This document shows, in pieces, positions 1-11,973 of a stretch of DNA of 64,000 nt. The first letter of the stretch is position 1. Each line of letters begins with the position of its first letter. The notes under the pieces are model-generated. The model saw only the letters and a program-made list of their open reading frames with translations. It was not told the DNA's origin and did no database searches. Both the position numbers and the translations under genes were made by a program. The DNA comes from Rhodosporidiobolus odoratus. Taxonomy: Eukaryota > Basidiomycota > Microbotryomycetes > Sporidiobolales > Sporidiobolaceae. The DNA is taken from positions 62,001 through 126,000 of the forward strand of contig JAOANU010000028.1 of the NCBI GenBank assembly GCA_034387635.1, read 5' to 3'.

Positions 1-2073
1 CCCACTCGCCACAGTCGACCTGACGCCTACCATCGCATTCAGACCTTTACTCTTTCTCCGGCTTCCGTCGCTACACGGTGTTGTTGTTTTCGGCATTCTT
101 CCTGTACAATAGGTAGGTTGTAGAGCTGCACTTGTACCCTTATCCCCGTATTCAGGTGTAACACTATCGCGAGCAACATTGCCCGCAGATTTGCTCGCGA
201 GCCTTTTCCGGTGCGTCGCGCATTGCCGCTATACGTCGACTCGCACAAGCAGGACTAGACCTACATTCCACTCGCTGTGTCTGCCACAGTGCGTCACTGT
301 CGCGAGCCGACGAGGGGCAAATTACTGGTTGGGCTGCTTCTGATTTTCTCCGATGTCTCTTCGTTCTGACAACCAGCGTTGCCTTGCTTGCCTTACCGCG
401 AAGCCGCCGTCCGCCTCTTTTCACATGTAACGACGTGAGCGATAGGTAGAGTGGGGATCCTCGTGGTCCTGCCCCGAGTGCGTCTTCTCGGCTGTCCCTG
501 CTCGAGGAACATTTCGACTCGAGCTCCACGTGTAGCACTGGAGTCACCAAGACCTATAGGCACAAGGGGCTCACCTGTAGTGAGCTTTGATACTGTAAAC
601 AGAGCCACAGTAACATATTGCTTGATCTGCCATTCTCGTCTTACCATTCTTGTGTGACAATGGTGCACCAGACTCGAGCTGACTCTCTCCTCCCCTACTT
701 CGAGTCCTGGACCTTCTGCAAGTGCAATCTTGTCTCGTCGATCACGGCTTTCAGCTTTTTGTATCTTTGCGCTTTCCAATGGTCATGGCACCACACATGG
801 TTTTTCTAGGCATGTAGTTCTTTCGCCTCTGGGTTCACCAACCAGACGAAGTCGAATGTCGAGCCTCACGGCGCACGTAACGACATATTCTTGACATACA
901 CCTCTGCGAAGAATTGACAGGTATTTCCTCAGCAAAGTCAAGTTGACTGCGCTCACACAACCCCCATCGCGGCTCTTCCGGTCGACCGCAGCTTTGGCGT
1001 GAGAGGGACACTGAGCTGACCTTATTGTGCATCTGCAGACCGTCTCCCTCGGCCCGAACGCCAAGGAGGGTGAGCTTGTATTCGGTGTAGCGCACATTGT
1101 GCGTATCCGTTCTGCCTCTTCCTTCTAGCAAGGCTGGTGCTCGGAGAAGCTGTAGATGGCTCCTTGCAAGGGCCTGCTGCCGTTACTACACGAGCTTCTC
1201 GCTGATCCGCAATTCGCGTTTTAGTTCGCGTCGTTCAACGACACCTTTGTTAGCGTCACCGATCTCTCGAGCTTGCGCTGAGCCCCCTTCAGCTCCTGCA
1301 TTTACAGTGTCCTACTCATGCGAATATGCCTTGCCTATTTGGGTCCCTCATGGCAACGATATATTTGAACTCTAAAACTTCTGTGCATCAGTCCTGACCG
1401 TTGAGGATTGCCCAAAGGTGAGGAGGCGAAGTGATAAATGGGAACAACCACCTGTGACCGCTGGCGCACGGCCTGCTGGACTCAACAGGCAGAAGACCGG
1501 CAAAAGTATGACCTTCTCAACTTGGTGTCAAGCGCTCAAGCCAACATGCTGGGTCGACAGGCTCATCTCCAGCGATAGAGCTTTGCGAATGCGGCTGGCT
1601 GTGGAAATCACACGCCTTCGATGCACTGAAGAAGCGAAACTGTGCGGAATTGCCTCGCACTTACAAACAAGAAATCATTTTCTGTTCTCGCTTGTCCAAC
1701 GCACTCGCTGCACTGACGGTGCGGGCAGTCTTGCATACTCCTGCAGGATACAGGTACGTCGCTAGGCAGTTACAAGCTAGCTTGTGCAAAGCTTGTGCTT
1801 ACGCTAACAACTGATCAGCAGGCTTCGGACCTTCGGCGGTCCAGAGATTGGCGGTCGTCTGCGGCACCTCCAGCACTAGCTCCTATAGACTGTGTATGAC
1901 CAATGTATGACACTGAACCGTTCCAGCGGTCAGGCCCAATTTTACCCGCCCAGACACGCGGTACTGTCTCTTTCCGCGGATTCAATGAAGGTCCGGTTTT
2001 GGGAAAGAGAGAGAGAGAGCTTCTTCCTTCTCTGTCCTCCATCGCTCCAACCTACCCTTACGCAGCGGCAAAT
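1..2073. other. Stretch without a recognisable gene
   Basis: No reading frame here combines length, splice signals and protein-like composition, on either strand. Frames of 60-130 codons occur but overlap each other and have arbitrary composition. The only simple repeat is a short GA dinucleotide run at 2006-2019, in what would be the 5' leader of the gene starting at 2074. The stretch may hold regulatory DNA or untranslated RNA; nothing further can be supported. Confidence 0.4.
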
Positions 2074-2815
2074 ATGCCTCGACGCGACCGGACCCGCTAT
2101 GCGAATGTGGAGCCGGAGTCGGACGACTCGATCGACAACCTTGCACGCGAACCCTCTCCTCCGCCTCGCAGAAAAAAGAGCAGGGCGAGCGAGAAGAGCC
2201 GGAGCCGGAGGGCGTACGACATGAATGCTTTGGGAACGCCTGCGCATCACGAGCTGCAGGAGGTGTGTTGGCTCTTCTCGACCGTTCCATGCCGTCGCAA
2301 GCAAGAGTTATTGGCTGATCTGCTGCCATACCTGCCCCCCGCCAGTTCCAGAACTCGACACATGATCGTCGACACTCACTAGCGGGCTCGAGGAGCTCGT
2401 TGAGTGACCCTTTCAGCGATGTTACAGAAGCGCAACGACCGGGATCCACCCATACCGGAAGCACCTCGATCCGACGGCTTGTGGCTCCTTCAGCCAGCCG
2501 AGGATCAAGGCGTAAAGGGTGGTTCAGCTCTCTGTGAAAGCCAGTGAAGATTGTGTCGGGTATTTTCCTTGTTTTAGTAGCTTGCGTGAGTCCGCCCCTC
2601 CATCCAACCTGCGTCCGCTTCCCTCGGCCGTCCTATCAGACTCACAGAGGCTCGATTCTGCACAGGGGCTCTTCGGCGCCATCGTCTACTTCATCGTGAA
2701 GGCCGCGACAGCGGGAAGGCATGAGACTCCCCCCGGTTATACCAACAGGGACGGTGCGGATGTTCCGAATGCCGCACTTCCACATGCAGAAGGCCCCCCT
2801 CCGGACCACTTCTGA
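2074..2815 (+). CDS. Hypothetical basic, Ser/Arg-rich small protein (three exons)
   Basis: I do not recognise this protein. The model joins exons 2074-2262, 2346-2533 and 2650-2815, giving 180 aa. The phases match, with introns GTGTGT...CCAG and GTGAAA...AGAG. The start is chosen at MPRRDRTRYANVEP because the coding character begins there. The first 50 residues carry acidic patches and the basic run RRKKSR, like a nuclear localisation signal. The middle is Ser/Arg-rich. A hydrophobic stretch, GLFGAIVYFIVKAATAG, sits near residue 135 and could be a membrane anchor or amphipathic helix. The tail is Pro-rich and ends in PPPDHF. The second 3' splice site (AGAG|G) was chosen because it alone keeps the frame. 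It converges on the KMO gene. Function unknown. Confidence 0.5.
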
Positions 2816-3267
2816 TGGACGGATATGAGCTCGGCGTCACAGTCTTTACAGTGTACTTGTAGCGAGGGGAGGTACGACAGGTTGAGGTTGCTATCAGACG
2901 ACTCTTTCCTGCAGCACGGATCCGGAGCTCAGGCTTGAGATGGCTGCCTCTTCCCAGTCATACCGCTGGTCGCACAGCAGCCAGCCAAGGGAGTCTGAGC
3001 GTGTCCACTCTGTTGCGCTGGCTGTCTATTTTCCCGGTTTCTTCCCGCCCCTTACTAGTGACCCGAGTACCAGCCAAGCCTTTTTGCTGCAACCAAAGCT
3101 GGTGGCATAGCAGGATCGCTCGGCTCTCCAGACAAAGTTTCCTTCGTCTGGCTTTACAAACACGAAACGGAAGTGGCTCTCGACGCTCTCTCCAGCTTGA
3201 GAAGGTTGTCCCGCAACTCGTTTCGCCTGAACCCGAGGCAAACGGAGACTGGTCTGCCCACCCCAAT
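2816..3267. other. Convergent intergenic stretch
   Basis: This lies between the stop of the plus-strand gene and the stop of the minus-strand KMO gene, so it should hold both 3' untranslated regions. I see no gene, hairpin terminator or repeat in it. Confidence 0.5.
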
Positions 3268-5148
3268 CTAGTCTACTCTGACTATCCTATAGCAGCCCGC
3301 GTACCTCACCCCGATGGCAGCAGCCGTTACTAGAACCACCGTTCCGCCGACAACCTTCGCGGCCACGTCCAACACCCTCGCCTGCCAATCCCTTCTTCGG
3401 ATGACCTCCTCATACGCCAACCCCGGTCGAAACGTCGTCATCCTGTACAGACTTTCCCACCTGCCTCCTCGGTCCTTGGTCGGATTCGAGTCGCGCGGAA
3501 TGGCGAATAGGCGGAAGGAAAAGAGGGAAGTGAGGAACGAGTCGAGGGTGCGGCGGATGAGGTAGAGAGGTGAGAGGACAGAGGAAGCCATTTCGGTGTA
3601 GTTTTGGTGTGCTAGAGTCTGAATAGCCGAAAGCGAGGGCGCGCGCAGGATGGTGTAAGCCGAGAGGGCTTGTGCAAGCTGAGACGCCGCTGGTGGCGCA
3701 GCAGGATCGGACGAAGCAGGAACGAGAGGGAGCGCGAGTGTGATGGAGGAATATGGGAGCGGGGAAGGTACGAGAGGCGACGGAGAGGCATGGTATTGGT
3801 CGAGAATGGACGAGAGCACGCGAACGTCCTCGAAGCCGCAGTTCATCCCTTGACCTGTGCGAGCGTAGATCAGATATCTTATGGGCTGACATGGCAACAT
3901 CAAGCTTACCGTAAAAGGGTACCATAGCGTGTGCTGCATCTCCGAGCAGCAGGACCTTGTCTTCGAAGTGATAGGGAGCGCACTGCAATTCACATTGAGG
4001 CTCTCGTCAGCGTTGTACAGGGAAGTGTGTGGACGAGCGCGGACTCACTTCGACCGTAACCAGCCCATCCTTTGGATTCTCCGACCAGCTTTTCATCAGT
4101 GCCTCCTCTCCCATGTGCTCGAGAGCGTCAGGGAACTCTCGTCGAAAGAGATCCAGAACAGGGTTCGATGCGGTCGTGTTGGACGAAGGCGAAGAGGCGA
4201 GCTGGGCATCCAGACTTGCGAAGGTCGTGTTGTGCGCGAAGAGCGTTAAGGTGAAGGATTCATCCTGCATCGACGAGTGACGGTTCAGTCGAAGAAGGAA
4301 GAGAGTATGTCAGAGCCAATGCTACGGCGCACCTGATTAGCGAGCGCGATGAGCATGAACTCCCCTCGCGGCCAGATGTGAAGGTAGTTGGGCTCGAGCA
4401 AGAAGGTTGAGCCGGGGCCGGCTGGGATAGACAGCTCAAGGTACGAGTGAGGAGCGTAGAATTGGCGGTAGTCAAACCTGGATGAGAGAAAGGGATTTAT
4501 CGGCGGGAAACCAGGGAAGATGAAGGGACGGCAAGCGCACCTCGTCTTGGACCCCCGCATCATCTCCCGCCGAACTTTGCTATATGCGCCATCTCCGCCG
4601 ACAACAAAGTCGTACGTTTCCCGTCGAGCTTCTTCTGCCTTTCTCTGCAGCGTTACCTCCGCCCCCTTTTCCTTCCTCAAGTCCATCTCGAGCAGTTTCG
4701 TCTCGAACCTGACAGTCACGCTTCCTCGTCCCTGTTTTGGTAGCCCGTCGACGTGATCCAACAGGTGAATCCCAAGAGCCGTCCTCGAAATCGAGCGAAT
4801 GCACTCTCCCTCCTCCTCATACCGCCCATAGTCCTGCCCTTCCCGCTTGACCTCCGTTTTCCCCCTTTTCATCACATTCCGATGGACCATCCTTCCCCTC
4901 ATTTCGATCCCCTCCTTTGTAACCTTGTCAACCAGTTCCTCACTGACACTTCTTAAGGCTTCGATACCTCGGGGCGAGAGGGCTAGGTTGATGGACCGGG
5001 CACGTTCTGCCTGGGTGCCGCCGCGGGGATCTGCACGGGCATCGACGAGGGTGACGGTCCAACCACGAGAGGCGAGCATGGCGGCGGTGAGAGTGCCGAC
5101 AAGGCCACTGCCCACGACGAGAGCGGTGCGGTCATCAGCGGTCTCCAT
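3268..5148 (-). CDS. BNA4: Kynurenine 3-monooxygenase
   Basis: This FAD-dependent hydroxylase converts L-kynurenine to 3-hydroxykynurenine with NADPH and O2, in the de novo NAD (kynurenine) pathway at the mitochondrial outer membrane. The N-terminus has the dinucleotide-binding motif VVGSGLVGTLTAAMLASRG, followed by the substrate-side segment ARSINLALSPRGIEALR. A central block contains YAPHSYLELSIP, and the FAD-binding segment LLGDAAHAMVPFYG continues after an intron as QGMNCGFEDV. The C-terminus has a hydrophobic segment (about VVLVTAAAIGVRY), as expected for a membrane anchor. The product is about 540 aa, slightly longer than typical because of an Ala/Pro/Ser-rich insertion after the GFED block. 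There are about four introns, for example between SKTR and FDYRQF. It is transcribed in the same direction as the DUF1857 gene and TRP5 upstream. Identity is secure; exon edges were read by eye. Confidence 0.93.
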
Positions 5149-5783
5149 GATCCGCTAGTACTGTACTTCGAAGCGAGCTATCAGCATCAGCAAGCCCATA
5201 CGAAATGAGCTGACCGTACGATTCGAAGGGACCGCGAGTGACTGATGAAGTTGGTGCACGAGAGCGAACGATAGGCAGAAACTGCGATCAGTTGCGGTGC
5301 GAAGATCTTGCGAGCCACAGCCGACTGAGCAGGTCAAGCGAGCGGACAGACAAAGCTAAGTCGAGGGGAGTAGCAAGGCAAAAGAAGGGAGTCGGCGAGA
5401 CAATCAATTGTCATCGAAAGGTGGCGTCAGCCCGCGAGAACTTAGACAGGCAGTGTACGTTCTCGCAGCTTGGCGAGGAAAGGAAGGGACTCCCAGACAG
5501 CGGAAGCAATCACTTCAGCCTTTCTGCGACTGCGAGGGCCAGATGGTTTTCTGAGTCTTCCGCATCTGCATAAAGCAAGCGGCCTTCCCGACGGTCTCTC
5601 CGCACGATGATGAAGCGTATGTGGCTCTGCCTAAACTCCATTGGGCGACGAGACAGCGGCAGACCTAGGAGAACGTCCATGCCCGACCGTCGGTAGTTTC
5701 CTCGTCTGTCGCTGACCGCGTCGCCGCGCAGAGGTTCTTCCTTCGCCCTGATCTCCCATCCAGAGCGTTCATTCTATCTGATC
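5149..5783. other. Intergenic, upstream of KMO
   Basis: This is the leader and promoter region of the minus-strand KMO gene plus the 3' flank of the next minus-strand gene. No coding segment, clear TATA box or repeat stands out. Confidence 0.4.
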
Positions 5784-6526
5784 TCAGAGCTTCCCCTCCC
5801 TCACCAACCCCCTAATCACCTCAACCGCCTCCTCCACCCCCTTCCCGACCACCTCGTTCAATTCCTCCGAGCTCATCTGTTCCGCCTTCACAGCAGGAAC
5901 ATGCGGAAGGGACGTAAAGGTGAAAGTGAGGAGGAGGTCGTGAGATGGAGGTGGGCCGTAGGAGATTAGGTTTGTTATCCGGACGGGAGGAGGAGAAGGC
6001 GCAGAGGGGGAGGAGGGAGGCGTCATTTCGAAGTAGGCCTGAGAGCAGCCATGACCAGAGGTGAGCCATGCGTAAGTCAGCAGAGGCAGCGCGGAACAAT
6101 CGGGACTCAGAGGCTACAGGGCAAAAAAGCACGGGAAAGAAAACGCACAATCGTCGGCTCAAAGAACGTGACTTCCTCCTTGACCTCCGGTCCTTCTCCA
6201 AACCGCACCTGTCGAACAATCTGCACAGGAACCGAAAGAGAACTCAGCGAGGGCGCGACTAGCGCTGAGTGTACTTGAAGCGGCTGTCCTTGAGAGGATA
6301 TCGTGACGAGGAGAACATGCGCGCCATTCCGATCACGTGACGAGCGATAGAAAAGTTGACGCACCTTGCCCGGCTCATCGACTTCAATCCTACAGCTCGA
6401 AATAGCCTTTACGAACTCCTGAGGCTCTCTGATCTTGCGCAACAACCCTTTCCAGACTTGATCCCGCGTAAGCGAGGGCGAGGCACCGAGTGGGTTGACG
6501 ATTCGTGTGGCGGCGAAGCAAGGCAT
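5784..6526 (-). CDS. DUF1857 (AtaL-like, SRPBCC-fold) protein
   Basis: Three exons join to a protein of about 160 aa. The start MPCFAATRIVNPLGASP at 6526 leads into LTRDQVWKGLLRKIREPQEF, the typical opening of DUF1857. After the first intron comes VRQVRFGEGPEVKEEVTFFE. The last exon holds AYFEMTPPS, ITNLISYG and DLLLTFTFTSLPHV and ends in REGKL. The family has the START/SRPBCC helix-grip fold, known for binding hydrophobic small molecules or acting as small cyclase-like enzymes. The in-frame ATGs upstream of 6526 were not used because the family homology starts at MPCF. The gene lies between KMO and tryptophan synthase on the same strand, which hints at a role near tryptophan or kynurenine metabolites, but that is only inference from position. 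The ligand is unknown. Confidence 0.8.
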
Positions 6527-7043
6527 TTGATATAGCTGCAGAGCGCGTGGATTCTGTACGCGAAGCGAGGCGGAGGATAGTGTCGGGTTGACGGAGGTGG
6601 GGCGGACCGATCGAGGAGGGCGGTGGTGGACGGTAAGGCGAATACAGGCAATACAAGCAGGCAGGTGGCTTCGTGCAAGTGGCGCGATGTGGGCGGGGTT
6701 CAGCACAGTCCAAGATGAAGGAGGAGGAAGAGCCGAACCTCTTGCGAAGCTCGCTTTCCGCCGAAGGGCAATTGGCGCAAGCAGTTATCGTTACAGACAG
6801 TGTGTCGGCGTGTCAACGACGACGATGACGAAAGCTCTAGCTAAGTACAAAAAGTGAAGAAAGCGGCGGAACCAGTCGCGAGACCGCCTTTTCTCCTCTC
6901 GCTTCCTTCTCCTTGCCTTTTCTCGTTCTGGGGTGACCACGGGCCTGCATCTATCGCCGCTCAGCGTTCAGTGCGACGTCGAGTTGGCGGAACCATCAAT
7001 GTCTATGAGCAGAGATCAGGATCAGCTTTAGCTCTGCATCGCA
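6527..7043. other. Intergenic between DUF1857 gene and TRP5
   Basis: This stretch separates two minus-strand genes and should contain the TRP5 3' untranslated region and the DUF1857 promoter. I see no coding exon or repeat. Confidence 0.4.
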
Positions 7044-10000
7044 TCAGAGAGAAAGGCGAGGCGTACGCCAGTCGAGCCTGTCGGCCCACTTCTTGGGCAA
7101 GATCTCAGACACTTCTTGAACGTCCTTGTCACCTCGCCCAGAGAGGGTCTGTATGCGGAGAAGGGCGTAAGAGACGGTCAGCCACCGTCGCGCGAGGGCA
7201 GAGAAAGAAAGAAGATCGATTCGGCGGAAGAAGAAAGAAAAAAGAACGCACCATGACGATGTTGGCCTCCTTGGGCAGAGTCTTGGCCAACTGCATCGTC
7301 CCCCAAATCGCATGACTAGACTCCAAGGCCGGAATAATACCCTCCATCTGCGTGCAAGCCCTGAAACCCCTCAAACACTCCTCATCCGTCGCGGCGATGT
7401 ACTCGCCCCGCTTCGACTCGTGCAACCAAGCATGTTCGGGTCCGACGCCCGGATAGTCGAGACCGGCGGAAATCGAGTGGGTGCCCATAATTTGTCCGAC
7501 CTTGGATTGGAGGATGTAGGTGCGGACGCCGTGGAAGACTCCCTTGGTGCCCTTGGAGAGGGTGGCAGAGTGGAACTCGGTATCGATTCCTGCAGAAGAG
7601 TCGATCAGATCAGCCTAGTCCAATAAGGGTAAAAGCGGAGTGCGCACCTTCGCCGGCCGCTTCAACACCAACAATTCGAACCTCCTTGTCGTGTATGAAG
7701 GGGTAGAAAGTACTGTGATCGCTCTCAACCGTCAGTTTCGGCCGATAGAGGACGGACTACAAGGTAGAACGAGACGCACCCAATAGCGTTCGAACCACCA
7801 CCGACGCAAGCAACCACCGCATCCGGCAACTTGCCCACGGCCTCCTTCATCTGCGCCTTGATCTCGGTTCCGATCACACTCTGGAAATCGCGAACAATGG
7901 TCGGGAAAGGTGCGGGACCAATGGCGGAACCGACAAGGTAGTGCGTGTTGGAGAGGTTGGTAACCCAGTCGCGCATGGCTTCGTCTGCAGTTCAGCCGGA
8001 CGGAGGGACATTAGTCGACTCGGTCAAAATGCGAGAAGGGCGAAGACTCCACGCACTGATAGCATCCTTCAACGTCCTAGTCCCACTCGCGACCGCCACC
8101 ACCTTGGCGCCCAACATCCTCATCCTAAACACATTCAAGCTCTGCCTCCTTACGTCCTCCTCACCCATGTACACAATGCATTCGAGTCCAAACTTGGCGC
8201 ACACCGTCGCGGTCGCAACGCCGTGTTGACCGGCACCGGTTTCGGCAATGATGCGGGTTTTGCCGATTCGGCGGGCGAGGAGGATTTGGCCGATGGCGTT
8301 GTTGATCTACGACGCGACGCGAATAGGTGATGATGGTCCGGTACAAGAAGGCAAGAAACGAGACAGCGATAGTCAGTATCGAAGATTGGAGGGGGGGAAG
8401 ACACAGCTTGAACAAAGCAAACGCACCTTATGCGACCCGGTGTGATTCAAATCCTCCCTCTTGAACCAAATCCTAGCCCCTCCACAATGCTCCGTCAACC
8501 TCTTAGCCTCATACAACTGACTCGGTCGGTTGATGTACCCAAACTCGCCCTCCCACTCTTCCCAAAACTTGGGGTCTGCCCTCGCGGCAGCGTACGCCGT
8601 CGTCAATTCTTCAAGAGCATCGTACAAGGCTTCCGGAACGTAGGCGCCACCAAAGTCACCGAATCGGGCCGCGGTGGCAACTTTTTCTTCCACCGCGGCG
8701 ACTTCCTTGACCTTGTCCTCATCCGAGACGGCGAGTTTCGGTAACGGCGCCGCGCGAGATCGGTTGCCGGACACTTGTTGGCAGTAGGCTTCGACGGCAG
8801 CGGCAGCCGCTGCAGGACCAAGAGCAGCCGAGTCCTTGATGACGCTGACGAGTTGAGAACCGATGACGACGCCGTCTGCTGATCGGCCGACTTCTTCAAA
8901 GTGAGCTTGGGTGGAAACGCCGAAGCCGACGGCGAGGGGGATGGGACGGGGAAGGAGGGGGCGGATGCGTTCGAGCATGGTGGAGAGGTCTGAGGAGACT
9001 TGGGAGGTAGCGCCAGTAGTACCCATCTTGGAGACAACCTGCATCGAGAAGGAGGTGTTCAGTGACAAACTAGTCGTAGGGCAACAAGGGAGAAGCAGGA
9101 AAGAAAAACCCGACGCACGTAAATGAACGAGTCTGCAATGCTAGCCAAGAACTTGATACGGTTGTTGGTCGTAGACGGAGCGATCAGAGGGATGTAGCTC
9201 ATGCCCTCCCTCGTGCACACATCGCGGAAGTGAACCGCCTCTTCGGGCGGAAGGTCAACAATGATGAAGCCGTTTGCGCCGGCATTCTTGGCATCTTGCA
9301 CCGCGCGCTCTTCGCCGTGAGCAAGAAGAGGGTTGAAGTAGCCTGTGCATCCCATGAAAAGGGTCAGCAGGCGCCGAGGACTTTAGGGCGGAGAGGAATC
9401 AACGCACCCATCAGGACGACCGGAGTCTTCAAGCCCTTCTCCCTCGCCTCTTTGACAAAGTCGAGACACCGCTCGTAGTCGACGCCTTGTTCAATCGCAA
9501 TCTGCGCGCCGAAGCCAACCCCACATTGAAAAGAAGAGAAAGACAGGAAGAAACCCAGAAGTCAGTTTCGATCTGTCCTGCAACAGTCCGACTACTCCCA
9601 CCGCGTGCAGCAGAGGATGGGCAGAGCTGGACGTACGTTATTGGCCTCCTGAATAGCCTTTCCATCCGCCAAAGGATCGGTAAACGGTACTCCCAACTCG
9701 ATGACATCCGACCCTCCCCTCTCCATTGCAAGCATGAGAGGAACGGTAGCCTCGACGGAAGGGAACCCGGCCGTAAGGAAGGTGACAAAGGCGGGGGAGT
9801 TCTGTGCATTGGGTTCGACAAGGGGGCGGAAGTGAGGTGAGGTCGAGTCGGGGAGGTGAGGCAGGAAAGCAGCGAGGAGGCGGCGGGTGGATACGGGATG
9901 GTGTCAGATGATTACAAGGTGTATTTGGTGACGGATGGGAGAGTAGGCAAGTCGATGGAAGCAATGGCGAGGTCAGTATCTGGCTTATAAGTTTCGAGAA

Positions 10001-10092
10001 GCAGCGACGGCGGCGAACCCTCCTCGTCAAAGTGGAAAGAGACATACCTGATCCTCCTTGCCCTTGAACGTGTCCCTAAGGTGTGCAGACAT
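7044..10092 (-). CDS. TRP5: Bifunctional tryptophan synthase (alpha-beta fusion)
   Basis: It catalyses the last two steps of tryptophan synthesis: indole-3-glycerol phosphate to indole (alpha), then indole plus serine to tryptophan (beta, PLP-dependent). The start [15 protein letters not shown] is followed by an intron. The alpha part has [18 protein letters not shown], the catalytic-type segment [55 protein letters not shown] and [14 protein letters not shown] Ser/Ala-rich linker leads to the beta part: [20 protein letters not shown], the PLP-lysine motif [36 protein letters not shown] and [16 protein letters not shown]. It ends in DWRTPRLSL. About ten short introns interrupt it. The fused order alpha then beta is the fungal arrangement. 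The last intron ends in CATACAG, just before [11 protein letters not shown]. Confidence 0.96.
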
Positions 10093-10674
10093 GTTTATAG
10101 CAGTGAGACAGAGGGAGGGAGAGAACGATTGAGGCTGAGCGTCGAAAGAACGAAGCGGCGAAACGGAAATTTTACGGGCGAGAGCGTCTGCCGGACTCAG
10201 CTCCGAAATCCCCGCTCCCTCATGTCAACCTCGACCCTCGTGCGCTCGGTTCCGGCCGTGATCACTTGCCTCGTCACCGTCAGCTAGCTGCAGCCCGTCG
10301 CCCGCTTCCGAGGTCTCGAATGCGGTGGGTTGACTTGCTCGTCTTCCTTTTTCTTCTTGCAAGCTTCTTGCTAGCCGCCTGAAAAGCGGCCACGTGCTCT
10401 CTTGCCTAGTCTGTCGAGTTTTCACCGGGCTCCCCGCAACACCAAGTTAACGCCCAGCCGCAAGGTAGCGAGTCAAGAATGAGTTACAATCGAAAGAACA
10501 TAGCTAAATACGGTGGAGGAGTGTAGGAATTAACATCACGTGACAGGGTTCGTAGGTAAGGAAGGCACAACCGCTCCAGAAAGAATGCAGACGGTCCGTA
10601 GGTGAGAAGTAAGGGTTTAAGCGAGGTTGAGGCTATGAGGGTGGGTTCCGGGAGAGACGATGGCGGCGACACGC
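10093..10674. other. Intergenic, TRP5 promoter and PMP3 3' flank
   Basis: The TRP5 promoter should lie here. I looked for a Gcn4-like site and found no clear palindromic match that I would defend. No coding exon is visible. Confidence 0.35.
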
Positions 10675-11621
10675 TTAGTACTTGAGGATGATGTAGACTG
10701 CAAGAACATCGATCAACGTCAGTTCCGGTTGCAAGACTTGACTGAAAAGGACGAGCCGCTTTCTGCGCTGTGCAAGAAACAGGGGCATTCAATCGGAAAG
10801 TGAGCGAGCACGTACGGGCGTGGATGATACCCGGGATGTAACCAAGGATGGTCAAGAGGATGTTGATCCAGAAGTCGGCGGCCTGTACATTACGAGAAAG
10901 CGGCGAGGGCGGGGAAAGGGCGAAGTAGAGCCGAGAAAGTCAGGAACCCCCACACGACGTCGACCTCGCTCGGCCTTCTTTGACAGCAAAGTAGAGAACG
11001 ACACGCACGCAGCCACGCTCGAGGAAGACACCGACGGGGGGAACTGCAGAAAGGAGAAAATGGTCAGTCTCGTTGTGTCGCGCAGGTTCCGCAGCGAAGA
11101 TGAACACACGGAAGATGGCAAGGATGATCTTGCAGATGTCGGAGGCCTATGGCCGCACGGGAGTCGCCAGGGAGGACAAAGGCCAAGAAGAAGGCGTCAG
11201 TACAAGGGACGGACGAGCGGCGAGAGGAGTTGGACTGCGGTTCGGTCGGAGTTGGTGCGGGTGGTCGAGGCAGGTTCGAAGCGGCCTCCTCTGGAAGAGT
11301 AACGACTGGTGGATGATCATATGCACTCCAGCGCCGGGGGCGTACAGCCGCTGAGGGTCTACGCGGACTTCGGTGATGCTGTCCGGTGATGTCGATCGTT
11401 GGTTTTCGACCGTGGGTGCACTCGCCGTCAGCCGATGAGAGCGCATTGAGCATGCGTTGGTGGCAATGTAGTGGCACAGAGTTGGGAGGGGATGCTCCGG
11501 CAAGGCCTCGAGGTGATGATGCGAGATTCGGGGACGAGGCGCGTCATGTTTGGGTGAGGAGGCGGGAGGAGGTTGATGGTAGGAAGGGAGATAAGGGGAA
11601 GAAGCGTACGGTGAAAGGCAT
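10675..11621 (-). CDS. PMP3: Plasma membrane proteolipid PMP3 (UPF0057)
   Basis: Five small exons (11610-11621, 11110-11146, 11009-11043, 10816-10882, 10675-10697) give exactly 58 codons. The 57-aa product reads MPFTASDICKIILAI, then FLPPVGVFLERGC, AADFWINILLTILGYIPGI and IHALYIILKY. This is the full UPF0057 signature with two membrane helices. Family members are tiny plasma-membrane proteolipids that affect membrane potential and tolerance to salt and cations. The length equals the usual length of the family. All five exons have GT-AG borders and the phases add up. The first exon is only 12 nt and is followed by an intron of 463 nt (11147-11609), far longer than other introns here, which may carry regulatory signals. 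It is divergent from the plus-strand gene at 11974. Confidence 0.93.
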
Positions 11622-11973
11622 GATTGACAAGTGTTGGTATGAGGTGGAGTTTGAGGATAGATTGAGTTATCTAATGATGAAAAAGAAGAGAAAGAGAGAG
11701 AGTCGGAGCGGGACGTCTTCGGGACGAGGACGAGGTGCGACTCGAGGCTGAGCATCCCGTCACTCCTGCCTCACTCTCCCCCGCTCACCATCTAGTCCGA
11801 GTATACCATACCCTCACAGGTAGCTGCGCTTCAACCTCCCCCGTCGTCCCGTCAACTCCCTAGTTTGCTTCTATTAGCTTCAACTCCTTCAATCTCCCCC
11901 GCACATCCTATTACAACATCGCCGCTTCCTTCTCGATCGCCTTCACCATTGCTCGCACAGACCTTCCTCCGAC
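11622..11973. promoter_or_regulatory. Divergent promoter region of PMP3 and the PPxY membrane protein
   Basis: These 352 nt separate two divergently transcribed genes. The part upstream of 11974 is pyrimidine-rich (repeated CTCCCCC-type blocks), as is common upstream of fungal start codons. No individual factor site can be named with confidence. Confidence 0.4.

Noticed and set aside
164..1765. Several frames of 60-130 codons near the left edge
   Set aside because: They overlap on both strands, have no protein-like composition and no consistent splice signals.
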